From the NCBI GenBank assembly GCA_038316355.1, contig JBBQAO010000003.1, forward strand, positions 1-64,000: 64,000 nucleotides of DNA, given 5' to 3'. Under the pieces are notes generated by a model that ran no database searches, was not told the DNA's origin, and was given only the letters and a program-made list of their open reading frames with translations. The translations under genes were made by a program, and so were the position numbers. Positions 1-9,614 of the stretch are shown in pieces. Each line of letters opens with the position of its first letter. The stretch's first letter is position 1. The DNA is from Ga0077527 sp038316355 (lineage in GTDB: Bacteria; Pseudomonadota; Gammaproteobacteria; Burkholderiales; SG8-41).

Positions 1-652
1 CATGAAACAACCGGCAGTGGAAAAACAGCACGTCGCCCGGGTTCAGTTCCGCGCGGATCTGCGTCCCCAGCAACGGCGCATTTTCTGCCACATCCGTACG
101 CAGGAACTGCGCATCATCAAGACGCGATGCGTCAAAATCCAGGACATGCGAGCCCGGCAACAACAACAAACAACCGTTGTCCTCGCGTTCCTCACCCAGC
201 GCCAGCCACACCGACACCAGCTCCGGACGTTCAAACGACCAGTAACGGATATCGCGATGCCAGCTGGTCAGGCTGCTGTACGCAGGGTCCTTGGTCATCA
301 CGCAATTGTGATGCGCCTGCGACAGGGCAATCTGTGGCCCGAGCAATTGTTTCAGGCGCGCAACGATGGGGGCTGCAGTGGCCCAATCGCGGAACCCCGC
401 ATCCCGGGCATAGGCCTGCAACAGCCGCCGCACCGTGCGCCCGCCGGGGGCCTCCAGCGATTGTGGCGCGCCGGGATATTGCGTTTCGGCTTCGTATTCG
501 ACGGGCGGCACAGCCGCAGCGAGATCGCGTTCTGCGCTGGCGCGCATCAGCGCGCAGGCGTCGGCCGGCACCAGGCCGCGCACGATCTGGTAACCGTCGC
601 GCAAAAACTGCGCAACCTGTTCTGGCGTAAATGAATAACCCGAATGACTCAT
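1..652 (-). other. Phytanoyl-CoA dioxygenase (PhyH) portion of the fused ORF
   Basis: This marks the dioxygenase half in case it is translated separately from the ATG at 652. The visible 217 residues hold the HxD metal-ligand pair (WHRD), a typical double-stranded beta-helix run (ELVSVWLALGEE, DNGCLLLLPGSH) and the start of the distal strand LNPGDVLFFH. The distal His and 2-oxoglutarate-binding Arg would lie at or past the window edge. No convincing ribosome binding site precedes ATG 652, which favours read-through as one polypeptide. The family hydroxylates small metabolites; no substrate can be inferred here. Confidence 0.65.
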
Positions 653-1507
653 GGCCGTGGACGATCTGCGGAAAAACCACCAGTAAAACAGCAATGCGCT
701 CACAATCAGCGTCAGCAGAGAATACACGGGATCAAGCGCACCGGCAGTGAACAGCGATTCCGTTTCAAACACCGAATCGTCATAACGAACGATCAAGGCC
801 AGCAGCAGATTGTTGCCGGCGTGTGCGCCAATCGCCAGTTCGAGGCGGCCGTCGCGCAAGGCCACGCCGGCGAGAAACAGGCCCATGAAAAAATAATTCG
901 CGGCCATGATTGCCAGTCCGTATGCCGCAACCTCCGGGTTGTAGAGATGCGGCAGCGTAAACAGCACGCTGCTGAAGATGGCAAGCACCACGGGCCGGCG
1001 CATGATCCGGCCCAACCCCTGCAAGACATAACCGCGAAACACCAGTTCCTCGGCTGCACACTGCAGCGGCGTCAACAACAAGACCGCAAGCGCAAACGGC
1101 AACCAGCGCTGCAGATCGAGGCTCCAGACATAACGTCCGGGATAAAGCAGATGTTCAATAACGGAAAAAATCAGTGACAGCACAACCCAAACTGCGGCGC
1201 CCTGCGCCATGCGTCGCCAGTCGATCTGCGGGTACGGCGTGATCAGCGTGCGCCAGGAACGGCGATGCAGCACGGCCGTCACCACTACAACGCCGACCAG
1301 CAGCATCAGAATGCTGGCATTGACGGCGACAAATTCGCTGACGGCACCGAGCGGCAGGTACAGCACGAAGTCATACGCATAAGCACCACCGATCAACCAG
1401 CTTGCGGTGATGACGGCGATGCCGAGCCCGTAACGCCACCAGGCATTGTGGCCGGTGTCGGCCAGCGCGAGGTAGCGGACAGCGGGGGAGGTGGCGAACC
1501 CGCTCAA
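1..1507 (-). CDS. CPBP-family intramembrane protease fused in frame to phytanoyl-CoA dioxygenase (3' end outside window)
   Basis: One uninterrupted minus-strand reading frame runs from a TTG at 1507 off the left edge (about 502 codons visible). Residues 1-285 form a multi-helix membrane protein with the CPBP (CAAX protease/bacteriocin-processing) signature: the Glu pair E153-E154 in AAEELVFRGYV, His187 in LPHLYNP and His229 in GAHAGNN. From residue 286 (internal ATG at 652) it reads as a PhyH-type Fe(II)/2-oxoglutarate dioxygenase, with the metal-ligand motif in SSLTSWHRDIRYW and the following LPGSHVLDF. I translated the junction line by line and found no stop. The TTG start overlaps the metH stop (TTGA), so translation is probably coupled to metH. 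It could instead be two genes with a lost stop codon or a sequencing error. The substrates of both halves are unknown. Confidence 0.7.
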   Translation of the reverse strand, partial: MSGFATSPAVRYLALADTGHNAWWRYGLGIAVITASWLIGGAYAYDFVLYLPLGAVSEFVAVNASILMLLVGVVVVTAVLHRRSWRTLITPYPQIDWRRMAQGAAVWVVLSLIFSVIEHLLYPGRYVWSLDLQRWLPFALAVLLLTPLQCAAEELVFRGYVLQGLGRIMRRPVVLAIFSSVLFTLPHLYNPEVAAYGLAIMAANYFFMGLFLAGVALRDGRLELAIGAHAGNNLLLALIVRYDDSVFETESLFTAGALDPVYSLLTLIVSALLFYWWFFRRSSTAMSHSGYSFTPEQVAQFLRDGYQIVRGLVPADACALMRASAERDLAAAVPPVEYEAETQYPGAPQSLEAPGGRTVRRLLQAYARDAGFRDWATAAPIVARLKQLLGPQIALSQAHHNCVMTKDPAYSSLTSWHRDIRYWSFERPELVSVWLALGEEREDNGCLLLLPGSHVLDFDASRLDDAQFLRTDVAENAPLLGTQIRAELNPGDVLFFHCRLFH

Positions 1508-4500
1508 ACCGGGTCGTAGCCCAGTGCCGGCGCCAGCCAGCGCTCAGCGTCGGCGATGGTCATGGCCTTGCGCCGTGCGTAATCGGCGACCTGATCGCGG
1601 GCGATTTTGCCGACGGCGAAATACTGCGCTTTCGGGTGCGCCAGATAAAACCCGCTGACCGACGACGCCGGCAGCATGGCATACGATTCGGTCAGGCGCA
1701 TATTGATGGACCCGGCGCGCAGCAGCTCGAACAACCCGCCTTTTTCGGTGTGGTCCGGGCAGGCCGGATAACCGGGTGCCGGCCGGATACCGCGGTATTT
1801 CTCGGCAATCAGCGAGGCGTTGTCCAACGCTTCATCTTTCGCATAACCCCAGAACTCACGGCGCACCCGCAGATGCAGCATTTCAGCGAAGGCTTCCGCC
1901 AGCCGGTCGGCCAGGGCCTTCAGCAGGATTATTGAATAGTCGTCGTGCTGTTTTTCGAACAGTGCGATGCGTTTTTCGATGCCCAGCCCCGCGGTCACCG
2001 AAAAGGCGCCAATGTAATCGTTCACACCTGCATCGGCCGGCGCAACAAAATCGGCAAGACACTGATTGAAGTTGCCGGTCGGCTTCTGGTTTTGCTGGCG
2101 CAGGTTGTGCCACACCATCAGCGGTGTCTTGCGCGATTCATCGGCATAGATCGCGATGTCCTCGTGATCGCTGCGCGCGGCAGGAAACAGGCCGAACACG
2201 CCGTTGGCCGTGAGCCAGCGACCTTCGATGATTTTTTTCAGCATCGCCTGGCCGTCGGCCAGCACCTTGCGTGCCTCTTCACCGACCACTTCATCCCGCA
2301 GGATGGCGGGATAGGCTCCGGCCAGATCCCAGGTCTGGAAAAACGGCGCCCAGTCGATGTGCTGTGCAATTTCCGCCAGGTCGTAATTCTTCAGCACCTT
2401 GATGCCGAGCATTTCCGGCTTGTGCGGGGCCGATTTTTTCCAGTCGGTCTGCAGCGCATTGGCGCGCGCGGCCGCCAGCGAAATCAGCTCCGGGCCTTTT
2501 TTGTTGGCATGCTGTTCGCGCACACGCTGATAATCCGCCGCGAGGTCATTGATATAACCTTGGCGCTGTTCATCCGACAGCAGGCTGGAACACACGCTGA
2601 CACTGCGCGAGGCATCCGGCACCCATACCACCGGTCCGGCATAGTGCGGCGCGATCTTCACCGCGGTATGCACACGTGAGGTCGTGGCACCACCGATCAG
2701 CAGCGGTATGGTCATGCCAGCGCGCTGCATTTCGCGCGCGTTGTGCGCCATTTCCTCCAGCGACGGCGTAATCAGCCCGGACAGGCCGATGATGTCGGCC
2801 TTTTCACGCTCCGCGACTTCAGCGATCTGCGTCCACGGCACCATAACACCGAGGTTGACCACTTCGTAGTTGTTGCACTGGAGCACCACGGCGACAATGT
2901 TTTTGCCGATGTCGTGCACATCGCCCTTCACCGTGGCGATCACGATCTTGCCTTTGGCGCGTATGTCGCCCAGCCGCGCTTTTTCGGCCTCGATGTACGG
3001 CACCAGGTGCGCCACCGCCTGTTTCATCACCCGCGCCGACTTCACCACCTGCGGCAGGAACATTTTACCGGCACCGAACAGATCGCCGACGACGTTCATG
3101 CCGTCCATCAGCGGACCTTCGATGACCTGAATCGGGCGCCCGCCTTCCTTCTCGATCTGCAAGCGCATTTCTTCGGTGTCTTCGACGATCCAGTTGGTGA
3201 TGCCCCTCACCAACGCATGCGTCAGGCGCTTGCCGACCGGCGCGTCGCGCCACGCCAGATCCTCGACCACGACGCGGCCCTTGCCCTTGACCGTCTCGGC
3301 AAAGGACACCATGCGCTCCGCGGCATCGGGGCGGCGGTCGAAAATGATGTCTTCGACATGCTCCAGCAGTTCTTTCGGAATTTCGTCATAGACGCCGATC
3401 TGCCCGGCATTGACGATCGCCATGGTCAGCCCGGCCTGGAACGCGTGATACAGGAACGCGGTATGGATCGCCTCCCGCACCAGATCGTTGCCGCGGAATG
3501 AGAACGACACATTCGACAGGCCGCCGCTGACCCGCGCATAACGCAGGTTTTGACGGATCCAGCGTGTCGCCTCGAGAAAATCGATGGCGTAGCGGTTGTG
3601 TTCCTCGATGCCGGTGGCAATCGCGAAAATGTTCGGGTCGATGATGATGTCTTCGGCGGCAAAGCCGATTTCATCGACAAGAATGTCGTACGCCTGTTTC
3701 GCAATCGTGATGCGCCGCTCGTAGGTATCGGCCTGACCCTTTTCATCGAAGGCCATCACCACCACCGCGGCGCCGTAACGCCGCGCCAGCCGAGCCTGCT
3801 GTTTAAAGGGCTCCACGCCCTCCTTCATGCTTATCGAATTGACGATGGCCTTGCCCTGCACGCACTTCAACCCGGCCTCAATGACTTCCCATTTCGAGGA
3901 GTCGATCATCACCGGCACCCGCGAAATATCCGGCTCGGAGGCTATCAGGCTGAGGAAGGTGGTCATCGCCGCCTTCGAGTCGAGCATCGCCTCGTCCATG
4001 TTGACGTCGATCACCTGCGCACCATTCTCGACCTGCTGACGCGCCACCGACACTGCTGCGGCATAGTCGCCGGCGAGGATCAGCTTGGCGAAAGCGCGCG
4101 AGCCGGTGACGTTGGTACGTTCGCCGACATTGACGAACAGTGAATCGTCGCCAATGTTCAGCGGCTCCAGTCCGGACAGGCGGGTCTTGTGCTCGATCTG
4201 CGGCACTTTGCGCGGCGGCACATTTTTTACCGCTTCCGCGATGGCGCGGATATGCGCCGGCGTGGTGCCGCAGCAGCCGCCAGCGATATTGATGAAACCG
4301 CTTTTCGCAAAGTCGAGCACGTACTCTGCGGTGTTTTCCGGCAACTCATCGTAGCCGGTCGGCGCCAGCGGATTGGGCAGGCCCGCGTTCGGATAGGCGC
4401 AGACCCAGGTATCGGCGACCTGCGAAATCTCTTCGATGAAGGGACGCATCAGTTGCGCGCCCAGCGCGCAGTTGAGGCCGATAGTCAGCGGTTTTGCGTG

Positions 4501-5211
4501 GCGCACCGAATTCCAGAACGCTTCCGGTGTCTGGCCCGACAATGTGCGACCGGAGGCATCGGTGATGGTGCCGGAAATCATGATCGGCAGCTTCACGCCG
4601 TGCGCCTCGAAATACTGGTCGATCGCGAACAGCGCGGCCTTGGCGTTCAGCGTGTCGAAGATGGTCTCGACCATCAGCAGGTCGGCGCCGCCGTCGATTA
4701 ACCCGCGCACGGCCTCGGTATAAGTCGCCACCAGCAGGTCAAAGCTGATGTTGCGGAATCCCGGATCGTTGACGTCCGGTGAAATCGACGCGGTGCGGTT
4801 GGTCGGCCCCAGCGTGCCGGCGACAAAACGCGGCCGCGCCGGATCCTTCGCCTCGTATGCGTTCGCGGCCGACCGCGCGATTTTAGCCGCTTCGACGTTC
4901 AACTCATACACCAGATCCTCCATGTGGTAATCCGCCATGGCGACCGAGGTCGAGTTAAAGGTGTTGGTCTCGAGGATGTCGGCCCCGGCATCGAGATACT
5001 GCTCGTGGATCTCGCGGATGATCTGCGGCTGGGTCAGCGTCAGCAGGTCGTTGTTGCCTTTGACGTCATGCGCGAAGTCCTTGAAGCGTTTACCGCGATA
5101 GGCGGCCTCATCCAGATTGTAGTTCTGGATCATGGTGCCCATGGCACCATCGAGTATCAGGATGCGTTGCAACAGCAGCGCGGGCAATTTCTGGATACGG
5201 GAGGTGCTCAT
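1504..5211 (-). CDS. metH: Cobalamin-dependent methionine synthase
   Basis: A full-length 1,235-residue MetH, which transfers the methyl group of 5-methyl-tetrahydrofolate to homocysteine through cob(I)alamin. Domains in order: homocysteine/zinc domain with Cys248 (GLNCALG) and Cys313-Cys314 (GGCCGTTP); pterin-binding domain (NVGERTNVTGS); cobalamin-binding domain with axial ligand His766 (GDVHDIGKN); and the C-terminal AdoMet activation domain (RPAPGYPACPDH). I chose ATG 5211 over the TTG one codon upstream. MetF, MetK and AhcY, encoded elsewhere in the window, complete the cycle. I looked for a cobalamin riboswitch in the 176 bp between this start and the divergent rhodanese gene and saw none. 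Confidence 0.97.
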   Translation of the reverse strand: MSTSRIQKLPALLLQRILILDGAMGTMIQNYNLDEAAYRGKRFKDFAHDVKGNNDLLTLTQPQIIREIHEQYLDAGADILETNTFNSTSVAMADYHMEDLVYELNVEAAKIARSAANAYEAKDPARPRFVAGTLGPTNRTASISPDVNDPGFRNISFDLLVATYTEAVRGLIDGGADLLMVETIFDTLNAKAALFAIDQYFEAHGVKLPIMISGTITDASGRTLSGQTPEAFWNSVRHAKPLTIGLNCALGAQLMRPFIEEISQVADTWVCAYPNAGLPNPLAPTGYDELPENTAEYVLDFAKSGFINIAGGCCGTTPAHIRAIAEAVKNVPPRKVPQIEHKTRLSGLEPLNIGDDSLFVNVGERTNVTGSRAFAKLILAGDYAAAVSVARQQVENGAQVIDVNMDEAMLDSKAAMTTFLSLIASEPDISRVPVMIDSSKWEVIEAGLKCVQGKAIVNSISMKEGVEPFKQQARLARRYGAAVVVMAFDEKGQADTYERRITIAKQAYDILVDEIGFAAEDIIIDPNIFAIATGIEEHNRYAIDFLEATRWIRQNLRYARVSGGLSNVSFSFRGNDLVREAIHTAFLYHAFQAGLTMAIVNAGQIGVYDEIPKELLEHVEDIIFDRRPDAAERMVSFAETVKGKGRVVVEDLAWRDAPVGKRLTHALVRGITNWIVEDTEEMRLQIEKEGGRPIQVIEGPLMDGMNVVGDLFGAGKMFLPQVVKSARVMKQAVAHLVPYIEAEKARLGDIRAKGKIVIATVKGDVHDIGKNIVAVVLQCNNYEVVNLGVMVPWTQIAEVAEREKADIIGLSGLITPSLEEMAHNAREMQRAGMTIPLLIGGATTSRVHTAVKIAPHYAGPVVWVPDASRSVSVCSSLLSDEQRQGYINDLAADYQRVREQHANKKGPELISLAAARANALQTDWKKSAPHKPEMLGIKVLKNYDLAEIAQHIDWAPFFQTWDLAGAYPAILRDEVVGEEARKVLADGQAMLKKIIEGRWLTANGVFGLFPAARSDHEDIAIYADESRKTPLMVWHNLRQQNQKPTGNFNQCLADFVAPADAGVNDYIGAFSVTAGLGIEKRIALFEKQHDDYSIILLKALADRLAEAFAEMLHLRVRREFWGYAKDEALDNASLIAEKYRGIRPAPGYPACPDHTEKGGLFELLRAGSINMRLTESYAMLPASSVSGFYLAHPKAQYFAVGKIARDQVADYARRKAMTIADAERWLAPALGYDPV

Positions 5212-5320
5212 CAACGTCAGTCAGCGCCGCAAAGCGCAATCGGGGCCGGAAAATAAGAGGGGGGGAAGTAGCGTGCTCAGGCGTGAATTTTATCATGGAC
5301 ATGTTGCTGTTCCGATGCAT

Positions 5321-5349
5321 TTGGCCGGGTTGCCGTCACCGCCTATAAT
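5321..5349 (+). promoter_or_regulatory. Sigma70-type promoter for the rhodanese gene
   Basis: A perfect -10 hexamer TATAAT lies at 5344-5349. TTGGCC at 5321-5326 is a 4/6 match to the -35 box with an exact 17-bp spacer. It points toward the rhodanese ATG at 5388, giving a short leader of about 32 nt. No start for metH on the opposite strand could be assigned a promoter with similar confidence. Confidence 0.6.
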
Positions 5350-5387
5350 GCGTTTATTCCCTTTGCCCCCACTCCCGACCGACCACC

Positions 5388-5774
5388 ATGAAACATCTGG
5401 AACCCAAAGCCGCCCACGAGTTTCTGAAAAAAAATCCGAACTCGGTATTCATCGATTGCCGCAGCGAAATGGAATACCTGTTCGTCGGCCATCCGGTGGG
5501 GGCGATCCTGGTGCCGTGGAATGACGGACCGAACTGGGAAATCAATCCGCACTTCGTCGCCCACGTCAAAAAAGCCGCCAGCGTCGACCGGCCGATCATC
5601 GTCATCTGCCGCAGCGGCAACCGCTCGCTGGATGCCGGACATGCGCTGGAAGAGGCCGGTTTCACCCAGGTCTACAACGTGCTGCACGGTTTCGAGGGCG
5701 AACTCGACGACGGCCATCACCGCAACGAAAAAACTGGCTGGCGCCATGACAGCCTGCCGTGGGAGCAGTGCTGA
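5388..5774 (+). CDS. Single-domain rhodanese-like protein
   Basis: A 128-residue cytoplasmic protein consisting of one rhodanese domain. The active-site loop CRSGNRS carries the catalytic cysteine (Cys74), and the N-terminal FIDCRSEMEYLFVGHPVGA is the usual CH2A motif. Such stand-alone rhodaneses carry sulfane sulfur as a persulfide; the physiological acceptor is unknown. It is monocistronic, divergent from metH and convergent with the histidine kinase gene that follows. There is no signal peptide, so it acts in the cytoplasm. Confidence 0.88.
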   Translation: MKHLEPKAAHEFLKKNPNSVFIDCRSEMEYLFVGHPVGAILVPWNDGPNWEINPHFVAHVKKAASVDRPIIVICRSGNRSLDAGHALEEAGFTQVYNVLHGFEGELDDGHHRNEKTGWRHDSLPWEQC

Positions 5775-5824
5775 TATCCACAGCAGCGTTTTATAAAAAA
5801 TCAATAAAAACAAATACTTATATA

Positions 5825-8800
5825 CTATTCCGGGCGACCCGAAGTGGTCAGCCAGTTGCGAATGTAATCACGCACGGCGTCATAACGTTGCTGCTTGCCG
5901 AAGTAGTGATGAATCTCGCCCTTGTGCAGGCCAGCCGCCATGGCATCGTTCACCGCCTGGCCGCTGACGATGATGCGCAGCACCTGCGGATATGAAGCGG
6001 CCACCTGCGCCAGCAGTTGCGCACCGTTCATGCCCGGCATTGAAAAATCGGACACCACGACGCTGACGCAGTGTTCGCGCAGTACCGCCAGCGCAGCCTC
6101 GCCGCGCTCCGCCGTCAACACCTGATAACCGTCGGGCGCAATGGCGCGCGCGGTCAGAACCAGCACATCGGAATCATCATCGACCAGCAGCACAACGGGC
6201 TGCGCCGCGCCCGACGCGACCGGGACGGCGTGTGCCGCAGCGACCAGAGCGCCCTGCCCGGACAGCACCGGTGCGCGGGCATCCGGACGAGCACCCAGCG
6301 TGAAGAAAAATGTCGCGCCTTTGCCGACCGCCGACTCCGCCCAGGCATCACCGCCGTGACGGCGCATCACCCGGCGCACCGTCGCCAGGCCGATGCCGGT
6401 GCCGGGAAACTCCTGTTCGGTATGCAGGCGCTGGAACGCGTCAAACAGACGCCCGGCGTGGGCCATGTCAAAACCGGCGCCGTCATCACGCACGAAATAA
6501 GTTTTGATTCCGTCGCGCAGCGTCACGCCGAACTCGATTTCCGCCGCCGCTTTATTGCCGGTGAACTTCCACGCGTTGTGGATCAGGTTGGCCAGCGCCG
6601 AGCGCAGCATCCCGGGATCAGCCTGCGCACGCAGACCGGGCGCGATGCGGACGTTCACCACGCGTTGCGGTTGCTCGCGGCGCAATTCGTCGATGATGCC
6701 GCAGGCGATTTCGCTGAGATCGGTATCGGCGACTTTCAATTCCGTCCGCATCACCCGCGACAGCCGCAGCAGATCTTCGATCAGGTTTGCCATTCGCGCC
6801 GCGGCGGCGCGAATGCGGTGCAGATAATCCTGGCCGGGCGCATCCAGTTTTTCCGCATAATCCTCCGCCAGCGCCGCGGTCAGTCCGTCAATGTGGCGCA
6901 ATGGCGCGCGCAAATCATGCGACACCGAGGAGGCAAACGCCTCCAACTCCTCGTTGGTGGTGGTCAGTTGCGCGGTGCGCTCAGCCACCCGCGCCTCCAG
7001 CACGGCATTAAGTTTTTCCACCTCCAGCGAACGCCGCTTGAAATCGGTGACATCGCGGCTGATTCCGACCACGCCGACCACCTTGCCCGCAGCATCGCGC
7101 AACGGCATTTTAGTGGTGACAAACCATTGCGGATCATCAGGGGTGCCGTCCATGATTTCGCGCGGCCGGCTGGATTGTCCGCTGGTCATCACCTCGCGAT
7201 CCTCCGCCTCGAAGCGCGCCGCGGCATCGTGCGGCATCAGGTCATCGTTGCTGAGCCCGATAATGTCGCGCCCCCCGGGAACACGCGCGCGGCGCCAGGC
7301 CTCGTTGGCGAGGGTATAACGCAAAGTCGGCCCCTTGACCTGTATCCGATCCGGCAGGTTGTCGATCACCGTGCGCAGCAGGTTGCGTTCCGCCGCCAGC
7401 GCCTCGCGCGCCATGCGGCGCTCGGTGACATCACGGGAAATGCCCAGCAGCGCTGAAATTTTTCCCGAGGCGTCATAAAGTGGTGCGGCATGGATTTCCA
7501 ACCAGCAATGTTTGCCGGCAATGCCCACGGCCTCGAATTCCAGCATGCCGGACTCCCCGGCGAGTATCCGGTGTTGCAACTTTACAAACGCACGACGGTA
7601 TGCTGGCGCAACCTGCCGCAGAAACGGCCAATGACGCATTTCCTCAAGGCTCTCCGCCTGCAGCATGCGCAATCCCGCCGGATTCATATCGAGCAGCCTG
7701 CCGTCGGGCGCGACGATCGCCACACACTCGGGTTCGGCGGCAATGATGGCGCGCAGACGCTCTTCGGTGAGCTTCCGGGCATTGATGTCCTGGTAGGTCG
7801 CGATGATCAGGGGCGATCTGCCATCGGCATCGGGCAGTGCTGCGACAGACAGGGCAACCCACATCCATGTGCCGTCCTTGCGCAGAATGCGTTTCTCCGT
7901 GACATAGCTCCGAACCTCCCCGGAAACCAAGCGCACATTGTCACGCAAAGCGCCCGCCGTTCTCTCCGGGGCCGTGATCTCGGCATTATTCATGCACAGC
8001 GCCTCTTCGCGGCTGTACCCCGTCATTTCGCAGAACTTGTCGTTGACCTCCAGCCACGGCAGGTTGCGGTCCTCGGCCGGGCGCAGCGTGATGCCGATCC
8101 CCGCATGATCAAACATGGCGCGGAAACGCTGCTCACTCTGGCGCATCCGTGCTTCGGCCTGTTTGCGCGCATTGATGTCCTGGTACGTGCTCATGATCTG
8201 GTACGGTTTGCCGTCGGCACCAGGCAGGGCGGCAACCGACAGCGTCACCCACAACAGCTTGCCGTCCTTGCAGCGCAGCTGCTTCTCGCGGGCGTAACTG
8301 GTGATTTCGCCGCGCAGCAGTCGCCCGTTGTCGCGCATGGCTTCGTCCTGCCCGTCAGCCGGCGTAATGTCCGCTGTGCTCAGCTGCAACAGTTCATCGC
8401 GGCTGTAACCTGTCATCGCGCAGAATTTGTCATTCACCGCGATCCATGGCAACGCACGATCGTGCGCGGGTCGCAGTGAAATACCGATGCCCGCATGTTC
8501 GAACATGGCCTTGAACCGGCCTTCGCTCAGCTCCAGGGCCTCGGTCATGCGCATGCGTTCGGCGACGTGCTGGCGCTGACGCCGCAGCAATAGCAGCAGT
8601 CCGGCGGCAAACAGAAAACCAGCAATGGCTATGACCAGCACACCCGAGACATACCCCGAACGGATGGTGCCCAGTCGCCGCTGCAGATCGTGCTCGTCGA
8701 TGCTTACGGCGACAAACAGCGGATAACCCGCCAGGCTGCGGTAAGCCCAGCTCCCCGTCGCATGACCCTCAGCACCCGCAGCAAAACCGCGGGTCTGCCC

Positions 8801-9523
8801 CGCCTCGATCCGGCGCAACAGAAAGCTCCAGTCTGCTTTCATCAATTTGCCGGAAGCGTCGCCTCCCCCATGTGCGGCGCGTGCGACACCATCGCGCCCG
8901 ACCAGGGCGATCGCGGCATTGTCGCCAATCACGCCCTCCTGCAGCAGGCTGCTCCAGTAGGACAAATCGACGGCAATGATCGCCACACCGCCGAACGATC
9001 CGTCGGCGCGGTTGATGCGCCGGGTCAGATGGAAAGACCACTTGCCGGATACCCGGCCCAGTATCGGCTTGTTGATATAGGGCTCGCCGGTGTCACGCGC
9101 CACATGGGCGCGAAAATGCTCCAGGTCGGCAATGGCGGCACCGGGCGGTATCGGCAGCGTGCTGAGGATCAGGCGGCCGTGCTCGTCGGCCACCGATGCC
9201 ACAGCAATGTAACCGGCGATGTCGCGGTGGCCCGCCATCAACTCGCGCAGGTCCGTGCGCATGCCGTTGCGTTCGTAACCGTGTTTGATGCGACGCGCCG
9301 CATCATCCACCCTGCTCAGGGTGTCGCGGGCCAGCACTTCCAGCACCAGCGCCATGTCACCGGCGTGCTGCATCTGCAACGTACGTTCGGATTCGCTGTG
9401 CTGCCGGTACGACACCCACGCTGCTGCGGCAACGATGGCAACCAGCACCACGCAGCCCAGCGCGCCGAGAATCCCGACGGCATGGCGGGTCAGCGCGGCC
9501 GTCAACAGGCCCGTTTTTTTCAT
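5825..9523 (-). CDS. Membrane-bound hybrid sensor histidine kinase with multiple PAS domains and a C-terminal receiver
   Basis: A 1,232-residue hybrid sensor kinase. A first transmembrane helix (about residues 15-37) and a second (about 285-310, GVLVIAIAGFLFAAG) bracket a periplasmic sensor region that looks like a Cache-type domain. Then follow four PAS/PAC units, of which the first two are near duplicates of each other. Next come a HisKA domain with the phospho-accepting His in SVSHDLRAPLRH, a HATPase domain (LANLIHNAWKF, GTGIGLATVRRV) and a receiver domain with the acceptor Asp in VVSDFSMPGMNG. Start ATG 9523 follows an AGGGGAG ribosome binding site; the longer frame upstream has no such support. 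There is no adjacent response regulator, so output may go through an unlinked partner or phosphotransfer protein. The signal is unknown. Confidence 0.9.
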   Translation of the reverse strand: MKKTGLLTAALTRHAVGILGALGCVVLVAIVAAAAWVSYRQHSESERTLQMQHAGDMALVLEVLARDTLSRVDDAARRIKHGYERNGMRTDLRELMAGHRDIAGYIAVASVADEHGRLILSTLPIPPGAAIADLEHFRAHVARDTGEPYINKPILGRVSGKWSFHLTRRINRADGSFGGVAIIAVDLSYWSSLLQEGVIGDNAAIALVGRDGVARAAHGGGDASGKLMKADWSFLLRRIEAGQTRGFAAGAEGHATGSWAYRSLAGYPLFVAVSIDEHDLQRRLGTIRSGYVSGVLVIAIAGFLFAAGLLLLLRRQRQHVAERMRMTEALELSEGRFKAMFEHAGIGISLRPAHDRALPWIAVNDKFCAMTGYSRDELLQLSTADITPADGQDEAMRDNGRLLRGEITSYAREKQLRCKDGKLLWVTLSVAALPGADGKPYQIMSTYQDINARKQAEARMRQSEQRFRAMFDHAGIGITLRPAEDRNLPWLEVNDKFCEMTGYSREEALCMNNAEITAPERTAGALRDNVRLVSGEVRSYVTEKRILRKDGTWMWVALSVAALPDADGRSPLIIATYQDINARKLTEERLRAIIAAEPECVAIVAPDGRLLDMNPAGLRMLQAESLEEMRHWPFLRQVAPAYRRAFVKLQHRILAGESGMLEFEAVGIAGKHCWLEIHAAPLYDASGKISALLGISRDVTERRMAREALAAERNLLRTVIDNLPDRIQVKGPTLRYTLANEAWRRARVPGGRDIIGLSNDDLMPHDAAARFEAEDREVMTSGQSSRPREIMDGTPDDPQWFVTTKMPLRDAAGKVVGVVGISRDVTDFKRRSLEVEKLNAVLEARVAERTAQLTTTNEELEAFASSVSHDLRAPLRHIDGLTAALAEDYAEKLDAPGQDYLHRIRAAAARMANLIEDLLRLSRVMRTELKVADTDLSEIACGIIDELRREQPQRVVNVRIAPGLRAQADPGMLRSALANLIHNAWKFTGNKAAAEIEFGVTLRDGIKTYFVRDDGAGFDMAHAGRLFDAFQRLHTEQEFPGTGIGLATVRRVMRRHGGDAWAESAVGKGATFFFTLGARPDARAPVLSGQGALVAAAHAVPVASGAAQPVVLLVDDDSDVLVLTARAIAPDGYQVLTAERGEAALAVLREHCVSVVVSDFSMPGMNGAQLLAQVAASYPQVLRIIVSGQAVNDAMAAGLHKGEIHHYFGKQQRYDAVRDYIRNWLTTSGRPE

Positions 9524-9614
9524 CGCGCTCCCCTGGTTCCGCCTCGCCAGCAGGGCCGGCGGATTATTTTCCTCGCGCGCAAATAAATGCGCGTCACCGC
9601 GGCAGAGGCTACCA

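Noticed and set aside
231..680. 149-codon minus-strand ORF overlapping the left-edge gene
   Set aside because: It is out of frame with the PhyH/CPBP reading, is Arg/Ala/Gly-rich noise, and has no recognisable motif.
5215..5387. Possible cobalamin riboswitch before metH
   Set aside because: The spacer is short and contains a promoter for the opposite gene; I see no B12-box-like sequence or room for the aptamer.
6071..7456. 461-codon plus-strand ORF antisense to the hybrid kinase
   Set aside because: It has His/Arg/Gln-rich antisense composition typical of GC-rich shadows; the opposite frame has clear kinase domains.
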